Assembly (NCBI GenBank): GCA_032191485.1
Contig: JAVDOI010000004.1
Coordinates: 18,650,943-18,714,942 of the forward strand
DNA length: 64,000 bases
Direction of reading: 5' to 3'
From: Leptoclinus maculatus
Taxonomy: Eukaryota > Chordata > Actinopteri > Perciformes > Stichaeidae
Shown: positions 24,296 through 37,501 of the stretch, one piece after another
How positions within the stretch are numbered: position 1 is the stretch's first letter
How the letters are laid out: each line of letters begins with the position of its first letter
Made by a program: the position numbers and the translations under genes
Notes under the pieces: generated by a model
The model's database searches: none
What the model saw: the letters and a program-made list of their open reading frames with translations, nothing else
Told to the model about the DNA's origin: nothing

Positions 24296-24440
24296 AACTG
24301 CGCCAGTTCCCGACCATCCAGCTCAGTTACCAGCTCTCGTCCTGTCAGTTTCCCACTAGGGACTACCCCGAGCCAGGAGGAGGAGGAGGCAACTCGCTGC
24401 AACAGCCCCGGCCTGGCGGAGGAGGGAGAGAGAACCAGAG
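24296..24440 (+). CDS. adgrd2: Adhesion GPCR exon, Ser/Pro/Glu-rich cytoplasmic tail
   Basis: The 145-bp exon follows a good acceptor (ctcatttcttacag) and ends at a consensus donor (agag|gtgagt). It enters in phase 0, matching the previous exon, and leaves in phase 1. It reads NCASSRPSSSVTSSRPVSF, then a Gln-Glu4 run, then RCNSPGLAEEGERTR. The composition is low complexity: a Ser/Thr-rich block that could be phosphorylated, then an acidic block. Base composition is clearly more GC-rich than the flanking introns. Without splicing at this donor the frame stays open for 14 more codons (to 24484), so intron retention would give a short alternative C-terminus. No family domain is recognised; the call rests on splice sites, phase and position. 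Confidence 0.72.
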
Positions 24441-26269
24441 GTGAGTCAGACCAATACAAATCCGGTTCTTGTCCTCTCCACTAGTAACCCTGTTTGGCCC
24501 TTTATTTAGTAGTCACTGACTTAATCATTGGTGTTATTAGTCATGCCTGTGCTTTTCCTGCTTTGAAATGAAAATATGTTTAATAAATAAATAATAATAA
24601 ATTAAATAAAGGTCTATAGTAAGACCCAGAAATGTCATTCTCATTTTAAAGTTGAAGGTGCAGTGATAGTACAAAGCCTGAAACACTGGAATGCTGATGA
24701 TAGTTCTATGCAGCATTGAAAGACTTTTTACTCTGGTAAAACATAGGTCCACACAAATGCGGAAGATGGGTCATGTCTTTTCACTTATTAATTTGTAACC
24801 TAATTAAAATATCTAATGGAAACCTTAGATTTAGATTCGAGTTTTTCATAGTGAACGGATTTGAATCAGCTCTCTTTGGAACTGAAGATAATATAGCAAG
24901 TTTACAAGATAGCTTGCTAATTTGATTACTCTGCTGGCCTTTCTTCTCAAAAAGCACAACCAATCCACCCTCACTTGAAAATAACACGGAAGGCCACCCA
25001 TATGTTTTTGAATTAGAATGAAAGATGAAATCTGAATATATGAGAGCAAGTGAAGTATTCAGTGAGTTGTGTCCCTTTTTTTCTTCTCGATGTACGCTCT
25101 CTTTTGAAGAGGGCAGCGCCTGCAGCCTTGCTTATTGAACAGTTTCAGATCAGAAGTGGTAGTTTTGCCTGTGAAGGATTTTCATTTCACTGTATAGTTT
25201 AGTACCTCAAATGCAGCCAAGCCTTTTTACCGATTCATTCAATGGAATTATCAAGTGTTGACAGTTCATGTGGCTGACTAGTTAAGCTGCACCAAATTCA
25301 TCCAAACATCTAAAGCTTTCCCACTTGATGACATGCAGTTTGATGACTTTTATTTATTTATTTATATTTACTTGCACAAATTCCTTTTTTTTCTCTGCAT
25401 AAACTTTTTCTCTGCACTCAGTTTCGGTTTATTTGGCACACCCAACTAGATCTAATGCAGTCTAATACAACCGCTCTGCCTTCATTAAGTTTATAATATT
25501 GCATTTTTTGTTGAAGCTCTTTTTGGATATGTGTTGATTATTCAGTTTGTGATGCTTTCAATTGTGTTGTGTTATTCAGAGAGGTTACTCAAGTTTGTCT
25601 TTGCACTCCTATCCCCCTCACTGTTCCCCCCCCACTTGGCATATCTGCAAGACATTACTGCAAGGCACTCTGAAACAGAGAGTAGCGTCTGGCCTGTTGA
25701 GTGAAATCAGACATCAGAAATCTCCTGTTAAACCTGAACACTAACCAGACACCCTGGCTTCAATCTAGCTGCCTGACCCACGCTGCACTCAGCAGAGTTA
25801 AGAGTCATTTGGTTGTGGAAAAGAGTGGAGACACCAGTTTCAAAGCAGGAAAAGAGAGAGGGAGAGGTCGATCCCTGGTTTCATTCTGTAATTCTAAGCC
25901 GGTCTTAGTGTCACTTGCTCTGTTGCTCTAGTTGATGCAGCATTTAAAAGCGTTAAATCATTTTTATTTTTAACTAGGATTATTTGTGTGCAAAAACAGA
26001 GAAAACCCAAACTGAAATAAGGGACAAAAAAACTATGCAGAGCTTTATGAAAATAATTTTCTTTGAAAAAAAAAAAGTATATCGCTGACTTTTTATTTAT
26101 AATTGAATAATTAACACACAAAATCTTATTGTTAAATACTATGTGTGTTATGGTTTCTGACTTGTACAATAATGACATTTGAATAGTACATGTGCTGTGT
26201 GTTATTGCTCCTCGTTGCCGCTCTGTGCGCCTCTCGGACTGTGATTTACAGCGTTTCCTTTGCAGTTGA

Positions 26270-26560
26270 TTTGCATGGTCCTCAACACTATTACTGTCTC
26301 TTTCATTCAGTAGTAGTTAAATCAGCTCCTCCGTCACATTTACATGACGGGAACCTCCAATGCAACCTGACAAATCAAACTTGGCAGCAGAAATCACGTT
26401 TTTTTATGGAACACAATTGCAGAAATAATTGATTGTCAGATGATATTATTCAGCCCATTTGCTACTCGTCCAATCTGCTCCTGTCTCAATGCAACAACAT
26501 GCAAATGCCATCGGCTCCGTGTGATTAAGTGCTGGGAATGGGTTGTTGGCCGAGTGCTCA
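26270..26560. promoter_or_regulatory. Candidate conserved noncoding element in receptor intron
   Basis: Complex sequence with a TALE-like TTGATTGTCAGATGATATT (from 26429), an octamer ATGCAAAT at 26499-26506 and repeated TGCAA/TTGCA motifs. No frame and no repeat signature. Enhancer identity is inference from motif density. Confidence 0.35.
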
Positions 26561-28639
26561 CACACTTACGAACTAGTGCTACTGTATGCGTATTATCATC
26601 CAGCAGGGCAGACACAGGCAAAACATGCACTCTCAATTTGCTGTAACTAATCATCATGTTTGATTAATTCAAGTTCTCATGCCGAATCTCTGAAATATAA
26701 AAAATGAATCTTGGCTTCAGCGTTGCAGGGCAATACATTCAAATGTTTGCCGTATCTGTCATTTTCCATCAAATAACATTCATATTATTTGTAAAAAAAA
26801 AAAATAAGAATAAATCTGGCCAAACCATGCCAGAGGACCAGCATGAGCAGAATGTTGCCGTTTGGGAAGTGGTGGCTTTACAATATTGATTTATTTCAAC
26901 AGTACGCTACACTTATGGTACTAAATGCCTTCTTATCATGAAGCACAAACAACGTACAAACAGATGGGGCCCCATTTTTCTCAACAATAACCACACCATC
27001 TTCTAAGTGATAGCGGTAGCTTGCATGTACAAGGTCAGCCCCTTCTTATGCCTTTTCAATATTTCTGTTTACTCAAGTTGGTTTGGCACAAATGTCCAAG
27101 GCAGACAGTGGATTATGTTGAGTGGATTATGTTGAGGGTACATGGTGAAAAATGTGAACAAAGTAAAAGCCCATATTTGCTGTGAGCTCACGAGAAGGAC
27201 AAGTGCATAATGAAGGAATAGGGGTGAAGTGGGGAGGGGGGGATTGGATTTGAAAGGGGAATGGTTGTGTGGGTGTTTGTGTATGTGGATGAGTGTTGCA
27301 TTCCTGATGAGATGACCCCACACAATGGCTGAGTTGAAGGTTGTAAGCCCTTTTAGGCAGGAATAAATGCCGGATCACTAGTGTTACCTCACATCATGTT
27401 TAAGCCTCCTTCTCAACAAACAAAGATGGTCAAGCAGTTATCTTTCTTTTGTGGTTCACTAAAGGTCACTGAGTTTTTTTTCCTGTGGGGGTCTCTTTTG
27501 CTTCAAACGGTGTTTGACTGGACCACAGGTGTTGTTTTACTTCCAGTGAAATTTGTGTTTACCATGCTGTTTCACATCCAATTTGTGTCAGTATTAGATG
27601 GCATAGCCTGTTCCAATAGGTTAATTTAACGAAGAAAAGATACTGCATGCAGAGTATAACGCAGTCCTCACAAGTTCAACGTAGCAAACCTGATTTTTTG
27701 GTGTCATTTCCAGTTTACGTAACCCAACTTGTAAGAACCATATGCCTGCACATTGCTGACATCTGACATCTGACACTCCTCCCCTTTCCTCTTTTTCTAA
27801 CATGTGTTCCTCAGCATCCCTCGCAATTAGGGGCCTTGTAGATAAAGTAGTGTGCCGGTCTATTGCATGCATCTTCTGCAGATTACGCACAGATCCTTCG
27901 TTGACACCACCGTGGGGTTGACTCCCCTATTTGCCTCCTTCCACCCACACACCATCACTTGTCATGCATGTTTAGCCCAGTTCATTGACATGCAACAGGT
28001 TCCCCTGCTCCACAAAGAAAGAAAGAAATACTCCCTTGTGTAATGACAGCATGTTTGTAGCAATTTCATTTGGGTATTGCTTTCTTCTTATTTCCAAGTC
28101 CATTTCTGAAGACCCAGGCGTTGTCAAGTGTCACAATATTTTCAATACTTGACCTCAATATCACTATATATCAAGGAAAGTGATTATGCTTTATGGATAA
28201 ATATTGGTGGTGTCAGAAAATGTATTATTCACAAGAATCATTGGTAGAGTAACTAAAACTCTAAATTATATGTTGTCTCATATCACAGTATCTTTCAGTA
28301 TCTACAGATGTATCCTCATGCTCTATTAGTAATTTTTGAAATATATGATAACTGTTTTTTTTTTTTTAGGAATAGGCATGTAGAAAATCATAATTTAAGT
28401 TAAACAAAATGGAAGCAGCTGTTAGATGACTGCTGCTTGACCTTTCTGTTTCTTTTCTGTATGACTATTACTCATTTGAATGTGCATGTTATTGTGGCAG
28501 AATGCATTATGATTTCAGATATCCTTTGTTGTCATGTAAGTGTACTGAATGCATGAATGTGTGATTTAACTTGTATGTCTCGCCCAGAGTGTTAAGTGAC
28601 GGTATCCTTGTACTATGTGCACGTATCCTTGTACTGATA

Positions 28640-28748
28640 CCTCTCCTTATTTGTTATTGTCCAGCATCTTGAGCTACACCTCTAGTATGGAACGTGCTTG
28701 ATGGATTAAGTGTATTATTATTATTAGTAGTAGTAGTAGTAGTAGAAG
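28640..28748 (+). mobile_element. L2/CR1-like retrotransposon 3' tail remnant with (ATT)n(AGT)n
   Basis: Words such as cttgagctacacctctagta and gtgcttgatggattaagtg match the degraded 3' end of fish L2-type elements, which typically end in tgagctac, then gtgctt, then an ATT microsatellite. Here the tail is (ATT)n at 28712-28725 followed by (AGT)n at 28726-28744. Confidence 0.45.
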
Positions 28749-28805
28749 TAGAATTACTATGTGCACACATTTTTAGTGCAACTTGTAATTACAATGTGTT
28801 TTAAT

Positions 28806-29130
28806 GCTGCGTTCACACCAAACGCGGCGCGAATTATTCGCCCGTCTAGATTACATACAAAGTCTATGCACAGACGCGATGAGACTGGAGTGACGCGAAT
28901 CTGCGATGGCGCGGCGCGATGGACGCGAATTTGCGGCGCGATGGACGCGAATCGCGTCAAACGCGAAAAAATCGCGTGACGCTGTGGCGCGATAGCCTAT
29001 CAGCGTTGAGATGTTTCATATGTTTCCCCTGTCATCACTGACTTCCTGCCGTTGCTGAATCAGGAAATAAATACCGCACCCGGAGCTCTACGATACCTCA
29101 TATCAGTAGAGACCGGACCAAACTATGTGT
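28806..29130 (+). mobile_element. CpG-rich DNA transposon remnant (Harbinger-like fish family)
   Basis: It begins tgctgcgttcacaccaaacg, a terminal sequence common to high-copy teleost elements, and is unusually dense in CGCGAA words. A 20-nt unit, gcggcgcgatggacgcgaat, occurs at 28911-28930 and 28933-28952. The interior (gcgatagcctatcagcgttg) continues the family pattern. The opposite terminal repeat is missing, so the copy is truncated; the right limit is approximate. No transposase frame. Confidence 0.6.
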
Positions 29131-31808
29131 ATAAATGTGTGTGTGTAAACCAGATGGTACAAAACAATGGCCCATCTGGCAGCATTAGACTTGTAACATT
29201 ATGAAGTGCTATCCTACAGTACTGTTTCTTTTAACCAGAGTATTACTGTATTCACACATAAATGGAGTGTCTGTCCAAAGTTGTTTTGAACATTGCAGAA
29301 AATGTTTGCTGTAAAGTGTGACCTATTTTACTGGTTAATTTACCCTGCATTTAAAGGTCAATTTAATAAAACAGAAGTTAAAATGCACATGCTGGCTCAA
29401 GGTGGCTGTAGTAAAAGTATTTTTTTCCCTAGCTTTAAAAGTGGAATAAAAGTGCTTGTGTTTTATATTAGTTTCAACTGGTTGTAACAGGCCACTGGTA
29501 TTTTGAGACACCAAACATGCTTTAGGAAGATTAAAAATAAGAATTTGTTGCTGTGGGAATTTACATCACATTGATAATTCCACGGACACTTGAGGTGAGT
29601 TGTGCCTTTGTGTCTGTGTGACAGAGAGGTATTTGCCCTCTGAGCAGCAGCCTGTGTTCAATGTCTTGCTGATGCAAAGTGATGTGTACTAATTCTACAT
29701 CTGCTCAAACCAAACAGGGCTTGAAAGTTCAGCCAAGTCCCAAAAACATCACTTCCTCACAACTGATCTTCCCCCTGCCCTCCCTCTGTGCGCAAATTAC
29801 ATTTTGACGATTTTCCCTGCATCTTTTATGCATTTTGAAGTGATGGACAAATAAGTGGATATGACTTTGGGGTTTAGTGTGTGTGAGTGTGAACTGAGAT
29901 TTGGCTTTTTTGGCTTGGCTGTTTAGAGGATATGTGGCCCTGAAATGGGCTCTTGTCATGTGGGTTGAAGCTTTGAGGACTTGATTGTAGCCTCAGTGTA
30001 AATACCCAAACAAACAGGCAACAGTCAAAATGTGCTATGGGTTTGCCATGTATTTACATTCCTCTTCCTCCCTCCCACTTGATTTCTTTCACTCTCTCTT
30101 CCCCATGTGTCTGATTTGTTAATTTGAATTACTCGCTAGCTGTCCTTTCTTCTTTCTTGTGCTCCCCTTTTCTTCCCCTGACACACATTTCTTCCATTCC
30201 CTTTACTCTCTCAGTTTGTGAATGATACTTGTAATATTTGTGCCTCCGAGCGTCATGGCTAAATTATGAGAAGGACTTTGTGACAGGAAGTAAGATTTAA
30301 ATTGTCAGTTAAAAGCGCTTACCCACCACTTCTCACCGTTGTGTGAAAAATCTCGAAAACATTCTTCGATCATTTGAAACACTTAAACGACTGCATTAAC
30401 TGCATTCGTACTACATTCTGGCATTTTGATATTCATCACACCCAATGAAACAAATCCAAAGATGAAATATTGTGCCCATTTGGTTGTTCTTAAGTGGCTG
30501 TAAGCGTAACTGTTTATGCATAGTCGCCCAGCCGCTACAAAGCATACCAGGCTACTCAAATTTGTTTTCCGCAGCTGTTCTGCATACCAACGCCACGCTA
30601 CCACGCACAGGCGAAAGTCTGGTGAAGGGAAATCTATTCATAATTCAAAGAAACAACAAGGCACAAGCTGTAGCGTTGTCAGATATAACAAATTGAGGAG
30701 GAAAATAGTTGAATTTGTATCTGCTTACAGAGGTTGACTGCATTATACATACTGTAGGTGCCGCTGAGTGCGTGGTAATAGGATATATGATGGATGGCCA
30801 AGCCGCATGGGCTCCCATTTCTCTGGGTTATTCATCCATTTATCTGCTTATTTATTTCTTCCTTCACCCAGAGAGACCCTCACAAACTCAGGATTTGCCT
30901 AAGGTGCAATAGTGCCCAAAAGAGGCCGACCATTGGTCCAGTATGGTAAATGGGGCTGAGCAGTCCGTGGTCTGGAAGTCCTCTGTTGAGCCGGTGGACT
31001 GATATCTGTTCTGATGTTCGTTGGTGGTGTTGAAGGTATAACGTTGCCGTCAGTTTGTTAAAATCGTGATCGTGATCTTCTTTCAATTAAACCGGAGAAC
31101 AGAGCCACGACATTTTCTCCTTCTTAGAAACCACAAATGAAACTCATTGCACAAATATATATTAGAACATTCATGCGTACTTCTTCCAAACATTTTTCAA
31201 CACATGGTAGAGCCAAGCTTTTGTCTCTTGAAGGATTGTTTTTAACCCACTCTTAACCACGCTGGTATCCGTCTGAATTCCACCAAAATATCCTTCATTG
31301 TGTCTGCCTAACTTATTTAGCTCCACTCAGCTATACTGTCTAAATAAACAAAAACATTTCCAAAAGTTTTAGAAATACAAGACCCACCATGTGAATTTAT
31401 ATAACATAGTCATGAAATTGAAGCCAAACTGTGGAAAAATTGTGTGATACATTTGACAAATATTGGATTGATCAAATTCAATTGTAGCAGACAGCCACCC
31501 AACTTGAAACCAAACCTACAGGGACAGGCACCCTTTGATCCCACACTACCGTCAGCTAACTGCCTTTCATGTTTAACCCTGTCACTGCTCCCCTATCAAG
31601 GGTGTCACACAAAGACCTGCATGTGCCCTGGGGCAGGTCACCTCTCCTGGGCCGAGCTGTCTCACAGTTTACCACTCCCCCCGCCCCCCCACGTCATCCC
31701 CACTTTCTCCAGCAAAGAGAGGACACTACAATCTACATGTGCCTTGTTATAAAGCAGCACATCAGCCTGAATCACAAATTTAGCAAACTTTGTCAATCTG
31801 TGCATTTT

Positions 31809-31811
<3 letters not shown>

Positions 31812-31848
<37 letters not shown>
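31812..31848 (+). repeat. (CA)18 microsatellite
   Basis: Pure CA tract after cattttcata. Confidence 0.95.
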
Positions 31849-31849
<1 letters not shown>

Positions 31850-33599
31850 CAATTTTCCTGCTAGTGTCTTAACTCAGAACTAAAGCATTCCCCACTACTA
31901 ACATCGTGCAGCTGCCAACAGCACCTCTAAACCAATATCAGCATCCCCACCGCCCCCCTAGAACATTTTTTCATCGTCCTCATCTCAACAGCCCATGGCA
32001 ACGACATAGCCGGCAGCTTACGACGAAGCAAAGTGGGGAAGAGGGAGGGAGGAATCGGGTAAGGGGGGGGAGTCAGGCCGTAGATCAGGGCAGGGAGGAC
32101 GGCGGCGCGACCAGGGGGTGACAGGGGAATAACATCCCTTTCTCCTCAATCGACAAGGACCATAACTCCTGCCTCTCCAGGGACAGATTGAGAAAGGCAA
32201 TAGCCCAAGGGGCTGTGAAGCACGGATGCTTAGGAGAATTGAAAGTTAAAAGAAAATCGCAGTTTGCCGAGCCACTGCCACTGATTCAGCCGACAGCACC
32301 GCTCTTCGCTACTGGAATTTTCTTATTTCTTGAAATATATATATTTTTTAAGACGGCAGTAGAAAGGCTCAAGTGGCATACTGTCCATATACAGATTATC
32401 AACCAATAAATCTCCAAGGGTGTTCATCTAGTATTACTAGAGTTATCTGCACTTATTAACGTTGGTGGGAAAATGTGCACATATTTCTGTTTTACTGACC
32501 TACGGTGTTGACCAAAATTGGCCTTCATAATCATTATTTCTTTTGGGTGAGGTTGATGAGATGAAAATTGTTTCTGTAGAGATCAACTTTCTCCTTTGAT
32601 TTCATTGCCACTAGTTTGCAATAAACCGTCACAGTTGACCCATTACACCGTGGCACTATGTTTTCAGTAACAGAATCTGTTATAGTGCCAAACATGTGTG
32701 TCGCGTTGGGTGTGGCAATCCAGATGTGGATGGGCTATGAATATTCCACTGACGGTGTTCAAATTTTTACTAGTGCATCACCGGCTTTGATAGTCAGCAG
32801 AAAAAGCAAATGTTTTACATTCAGTTGGATAAAATGTCTGACTTCATTTAAAAAAGACACTCATTTAGTAACGTAAGGTTTCTGATACAATCCCACCAGA
32901 GCTGTGGCGTCTCTGAAGTCAAGGTGATAAGGCCTCTAGGGGGCCCTATTACCCACGATGCAGGTGTATTTATATGGAGCTGGTATAATGTAATAGAATA
33001 TTCTCTGTTTGGTTTACCCTATAACTATATATATAAATGATGGAATTGGAAAAAGAAGATAGGAAACTGTATGTTGTGGAGTGTTAGGGCGTGTGTGGGT
33101 GTGTTCTGCAGAATACCTTATATAGTGACCGGTGAGTTGCAGTACCTGTAATGGTTTAATAGTAGTTTAATATGGCTAATCCCACTGTTTAACTACGAAG
33201 TGACTTTACACTGAGTCCTCTGTCAATAAATCACAGCTCCCCTCTTTTTCCGTTTTATCTTGTTTGTTGCAAACACTCTGCCTGTTGTCTCCCTTTTATA
33301 ATTTCTCTCTTTCTGCTCCTTAAAAGTTCTCTTTACTTTCAGCTTCAGTCTCTTTTTCTTTTCTTTCTCTCTCTTTGCTTCATCTCTCTCTCTCTCTGTC
33401 CTTTTTCCATACTCCCCGTCACTCACTCTACTCCTCCACAGCCACATTCCCCTGTTTGGAGTGGGTGAGGAGCAGCTTTTATAGCCTGATCAATTTTACA
33501 GTGGCTTATTGAATAGCTTCTAATGCCCTCCTTTACTTCCAGTTGTAACCCGCAGAGTGTCGATCGCTCCAGGGCTGATGTGATGGCTCACCAGAGAGA

Positions 33600-33770
33600 G
33601 AGACAGTAAAATTTAATACATCGTCTCTGGAAAATTACACACGTTTAATCATTGATTTTTATTGGATCATCATGATAACATTATCCCAGTGGGCGAGGGT
33701 GGACAAGAGAGCGGCTCATAAAAGAAAAGAGGTTGAATTAGTCATGCCAATGTAAAGAGTGAAGTAGCCG
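33600..33770. promoter_or_regulatory. Candidate conserved noncoding element in receptor intron
   Basis: An ordered AT-rich stretch with TTTAATCATTGATTTTTATT (from 33644), a HOX/PBX-like arrangement, followed by ATCATCATGATAAC. No frame or repeat structure. Confidence 0.33.
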
Positions 33771-34740
33771 AAATGAAATGCTGGCATAACCAACTTACTT
33801 TATCTAATTTACAAGGTATTGATTGGGACTGTAACCGTTTTTATGCATGGGCAATTTAATGCAGTAACCATTTAAACAAGTGGAGCCTTCTCCGTCGATT
33901 TTTCAGTGTGTCAGTTTGTTGTGACAAAAGACAAGATTTAATGTTAACCTGCGACTGTGTGTTTTGATGGCCAAGAAATTAAAAGCAAAAAAAGACTATT
34001 ATAGTTTAAAATGATGCACAGACCAAAACCATGATGTGAACGTGATTTCTTATGTGTACGGTCATTTTTCTCCAGGACCTTCAGACATAGTCTACTCTTA
34101 AATGGCCATATATCTGGACGTCTATCTCTACTTTCCTGAAGTCAAAGTTAGTTTAAGACAGTTTTTCCTCCAATGCACTTGCTATCTTCCACAGACACCA
34201 TTTATCCGCAACTCATTCTTTCACTTCTCTTCCTTTACCCCCTCCTCTATGTTGCTTGTTTTTTTTTTAATTATACTTTTTTGAATGATATGTAACAAAA
34301 GATTAAAAATAAATGAATTAGATTTAATTAAAGTAATGCAGGTTTCTTGTTTTGTAATGCTCAAAACTTTAGCAACACACTGCTAATGTATCTAATTTAC
34401 TAATGTATATCTTATCTGATCTACTTTGCTCTCTTGTCACATCACATTGTGATTTCACCTCAACAGCAAGAGTGCAAGAAAGGTGAAATTTGAATGTGTG
34501 TGCACCAAGATTTATCGTCTGCATATAAAAATAAATATCAGGGTCATTAAGTCCAACTCTGCTGCCATCAAGCTGATGAAAGCTGGCAAACACACAGACT
34601 TCATAATGCCTGGTGTGTGTGTGTGTATGTGTAAGGGATGTGATAAGGTAGATTGACTTCTAATATAAATGGTAGAGGTGTCTACTGACATCCGTATAGC
34701 AGTGCCCTTTCTGTCCCTGCCTGGCAACCTCATTTTCTCC

Positions 34741-34741
<1 letters not shown>

Positions 34742-34812
<71 letters not shown>
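34742..34812 (+). repeat. (TG)35 microsatellite
   Basis: A pure TG tract of about 71 bp, one of the longest in the window; likely polymorphic and able to adopt Z-DNA. Confidence 0.97.
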
Positions 34813-34813
<1 letters not shown>

Positions 34814-34958
34814 TCAGCGAGGGTATGAGAGAATGGGGAGATTGTTGTTGAGTGTGTGCAAGGATACAATATTTGTATGTCTTTGTGTTTGAAAGATTGC
34901 AATGCAATAGGTTCTCATTCTGTGATGTTGTTTGCAAATACTGTATTACAGCTTTTGA

Positions 34959-35012
34959 GTGTGTGTGTGTGTGTGTGTGTGTGCGTGCGTGTGTGTGTGT
35001 GTGTGTGTGTGT
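34959..35012 (+). repeat. (TG)n microsatellite with GC interruptions
   Basis: A TG tract interrupted by gcgtgcg, about 150 bp after the preceding long TG tract. Confidence 0.95.
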
Positions 35013-35496
35013 TTGTGTTTGTGAAGGTCTGTGGGTGTGAGACAAATAGTTTGGGTTGGTGAAGGAGCAAGCCAGCGTATCTCCCTCTCTCTCTCACACA
35101 CCGCCCCACATCGAACACACACACACAAACACACACTGGGGCAGGTTAGCCCTCCTCCACACCGGCAACTGCTCCGTTGAAGGTGAAAGAAGTGCTCACT
35201 TGAGCTCATTGAAAAGTAGATGTGACAGTAAATTTTTCAGGCCCTTGTGAGATGGGAGATCTTGTTATAGCAGTCAGGATGGGGGTCAGGGCAGTGGCTG
35301 CTTGATGATTGAGGAAAAGAGAAGTAAATTCATTCTGCTTCGGGCACTTTGTCAAGTGCCAGTAGCTTACTGTTGAGAGCCACTCACCCATCACCGTGTT
35401 ACGGCCCCAGAGGTCACCTCCACCGCCATAAATCTGCCTCGCCTACTAAACCTACTGCTGCTACCGGCTGAGCACAAGCAGGGAGAGAGGCTGCAG

Positions 35497-35523
35497 CTGC
35501 TGCTGCTGCTGCTGCTGCTGCTG
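35497..35523 (+). repeat. (CTG)9 trinucleotide repeat
   Basis: Perfect CTG tract preceded by ctgcag. Not in any supported exon, so it is intronic here. Confidence 0.95.
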
Positions 35524-37485
35524 TTCCACATAGTCACTCAAATTAAAAAAAAGACAGACGGGAGGATATAGATTCTCCTTTTGATGCTGCTGATGGTGTT
35601 AGAGCAGGACACTGGGTGTGCTGTTCCACAGGGGGGGGATGTGTACGTTTGGACTAATGGTCGTGTTGTGTGTGTGAGAGGATGGATGGATTGCACATAT
35701 GTTTGTAGCGAGGGATATTTTGTGTGTGTGTTACAATCATGGCTTGCATGTGTTTGCATATACTGTTTTTTTTCGCAGGAGTCATACAGTGTGTTTGTGT
35801 ATTTGCTGCTTTTCTGTTATTCCACTTCAGTGTGTTTTTGAAGACCACCGAAATGATGATGATGATTGAAAAACGTAGATTTTACTCAAACATCACTGGG
35901 CAGGAAAATGTAACTAGAGAAGGTTGATGTTGCAAGCACTTCTTTGCGTTTCACATGTCTTTGCAGACAAAGAAAGAACTAAAGCTAATAATCATTTAAC
36001 ATACAAGCAAAAACTCCAAAGAAGAGCGTCGTTGGAAAAGGTGAAAAAAAAGGTATTAGGAAGATAGAAGCACACCAGGGAGATGAGGAGGTGACAACAC
36101 AAGTGGAAAGAAAACCAAGAGATGTGCAAATGAAATTAAGCAAATATTCATACAAGAGAGGGAAGGTAGAGTCCGCATACTATCACAGTGCTACATTTTC
36201 TATCACTCGACTGAACAAAGCACAAGAATATTGAAAACTTAAGCAGTGTCTGTCCAACATTACCTGTTGCCTTTGCAGTCTTTTATTTGCTTAAATATTA
36301 TACACAGAGTGGTACCGTTCTGCATCACGCAATTAAGGGAATGGCTGCCTCAAAGCAAGGCAAATAAAAGTATTTTGTGTTAAGCAGCAGCACTCTCAAA
36401 TGTTGTACGCTGCAGCTGTGCTCATTTACATAGTCAGTGTTCGTAAAATGCACTGCCAAATTCATATACCTGCATGAGTGTGAAAGGGTGCAGCCAAAAT
36501 CAGCCTGTTATTGTCCAAACTGCTGTAATACTCATGGAACAGTGGACCACAGTAGTGCCACATTTTTTTTTTTTTTAATGGTGCTGATTTCAGTTTGGGC
36601 TGAAGTCCACCAACGCTGGTTGATGTCGAGCCATTTTTTTCTGATGAAATGTAAGATTGGTGGTCAGCAGATTTTTTTTTTTTCTCGTGTTTTAGCACTG
36701 CCAACATACTCATCAGAAGTTGCTCCAAGATACTAAGGAAGCAAAAAAATCAACTTTTAACACTTAATGAGGGCCAAAAAAAAGATATTGTATATCACAA
36801 GTCAAGAACTAATATGTGGGCTCATGAACCATTTATAGAGTTCTCCGTCAATACTTTTTTTTGGGGGGTCAATTTTGTCTGCAACATTTAGAATCCCAAA
36901 GGTTCAGAGTGGGGGTAGGACTACAGTTTCTATGCTTAGCCTCATATTATTCCACAGGGTCACACCAAAAACAGACACCAAACCATACACAAAACCAGAG
37001 GGGATCCTGTTCTGTCTCGCTAAATTGATAATTGGTATATCACAAAATTATTCATATCTTTTTGCCATGTGCTAACATTTTTCTAGGATGGCGGTAGAGG
37101 ACTAAAGTCAGAAGAAGGGAAAAAGGATCTGGCCTGTGTGTTTATATGTGAGTGTGATGCTTTTTGTACACATGCTTGTCCACATGTGTACAGATTGCAA
37201 GTGATCGCTTCTTTCTGAAGTGTGTCATAACGCACCATAATTACACCTGCCCTGACTCTGTGTGTGTGCATATGTCTCGTCTGTACGTGTGGTCAGTGTG
37301 TATTAGTGTGCGCATGCCTTTCAAGCTTGTAGTGTATGAGCGCCAGCCTGCTTTCAATATAGCCTCTTATTAGGTGGTGATTATCCTGCCTGCATCTGGC
37401 TTCTTTCAGCCTTTTGACTGGAAGTTGGAAAGGCCAGGGGCACCCTGGGAAGAAAGGAGTGAAAACTTCCTGAACCCAGCTTTCA

Positions 37486-37501
37486 CCCCCCCCCCCCCCC
37501 C
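37486..37501 (+). repeat. Poly(C) run
   Basis: About 16 C residues after ctttca; error-prone length. Confidence 0.93.

Larger units (their letters stand above)
24441..28805 (+). other. adgrd2: Presumed adhesion GPCR intron, part 1
   Basis: Starts at donor gtgagt. It contains an enhancer-like block (26270-26560), a 14-bp exact tandem duplication (27107-27134), and an L2-like tail with trinucleotide repeats near 28640-28745. Open frames here lack motifs. Confidence 0.5.
29131..34741 (+). other. adgrd2: Presumed adhesion GPCR intron, part 2
   Basis: No exon supported. It includes a (CA)n at 31812, a GC/purine-rich stretch at 32030-32130, CT-rich low complexity at 33300-33410 and an enhancer-like block at 33480-33770. 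Open frames of 70-100 codons (for example 31444-31752) show no motif. Confidence 0.5.

Noticed and set aside
34512..35045. 177-codon minus-strand open frame
   Set aside because: Built almost entirely from CA microsatellites (His-Thr runs); a repeat shadow.
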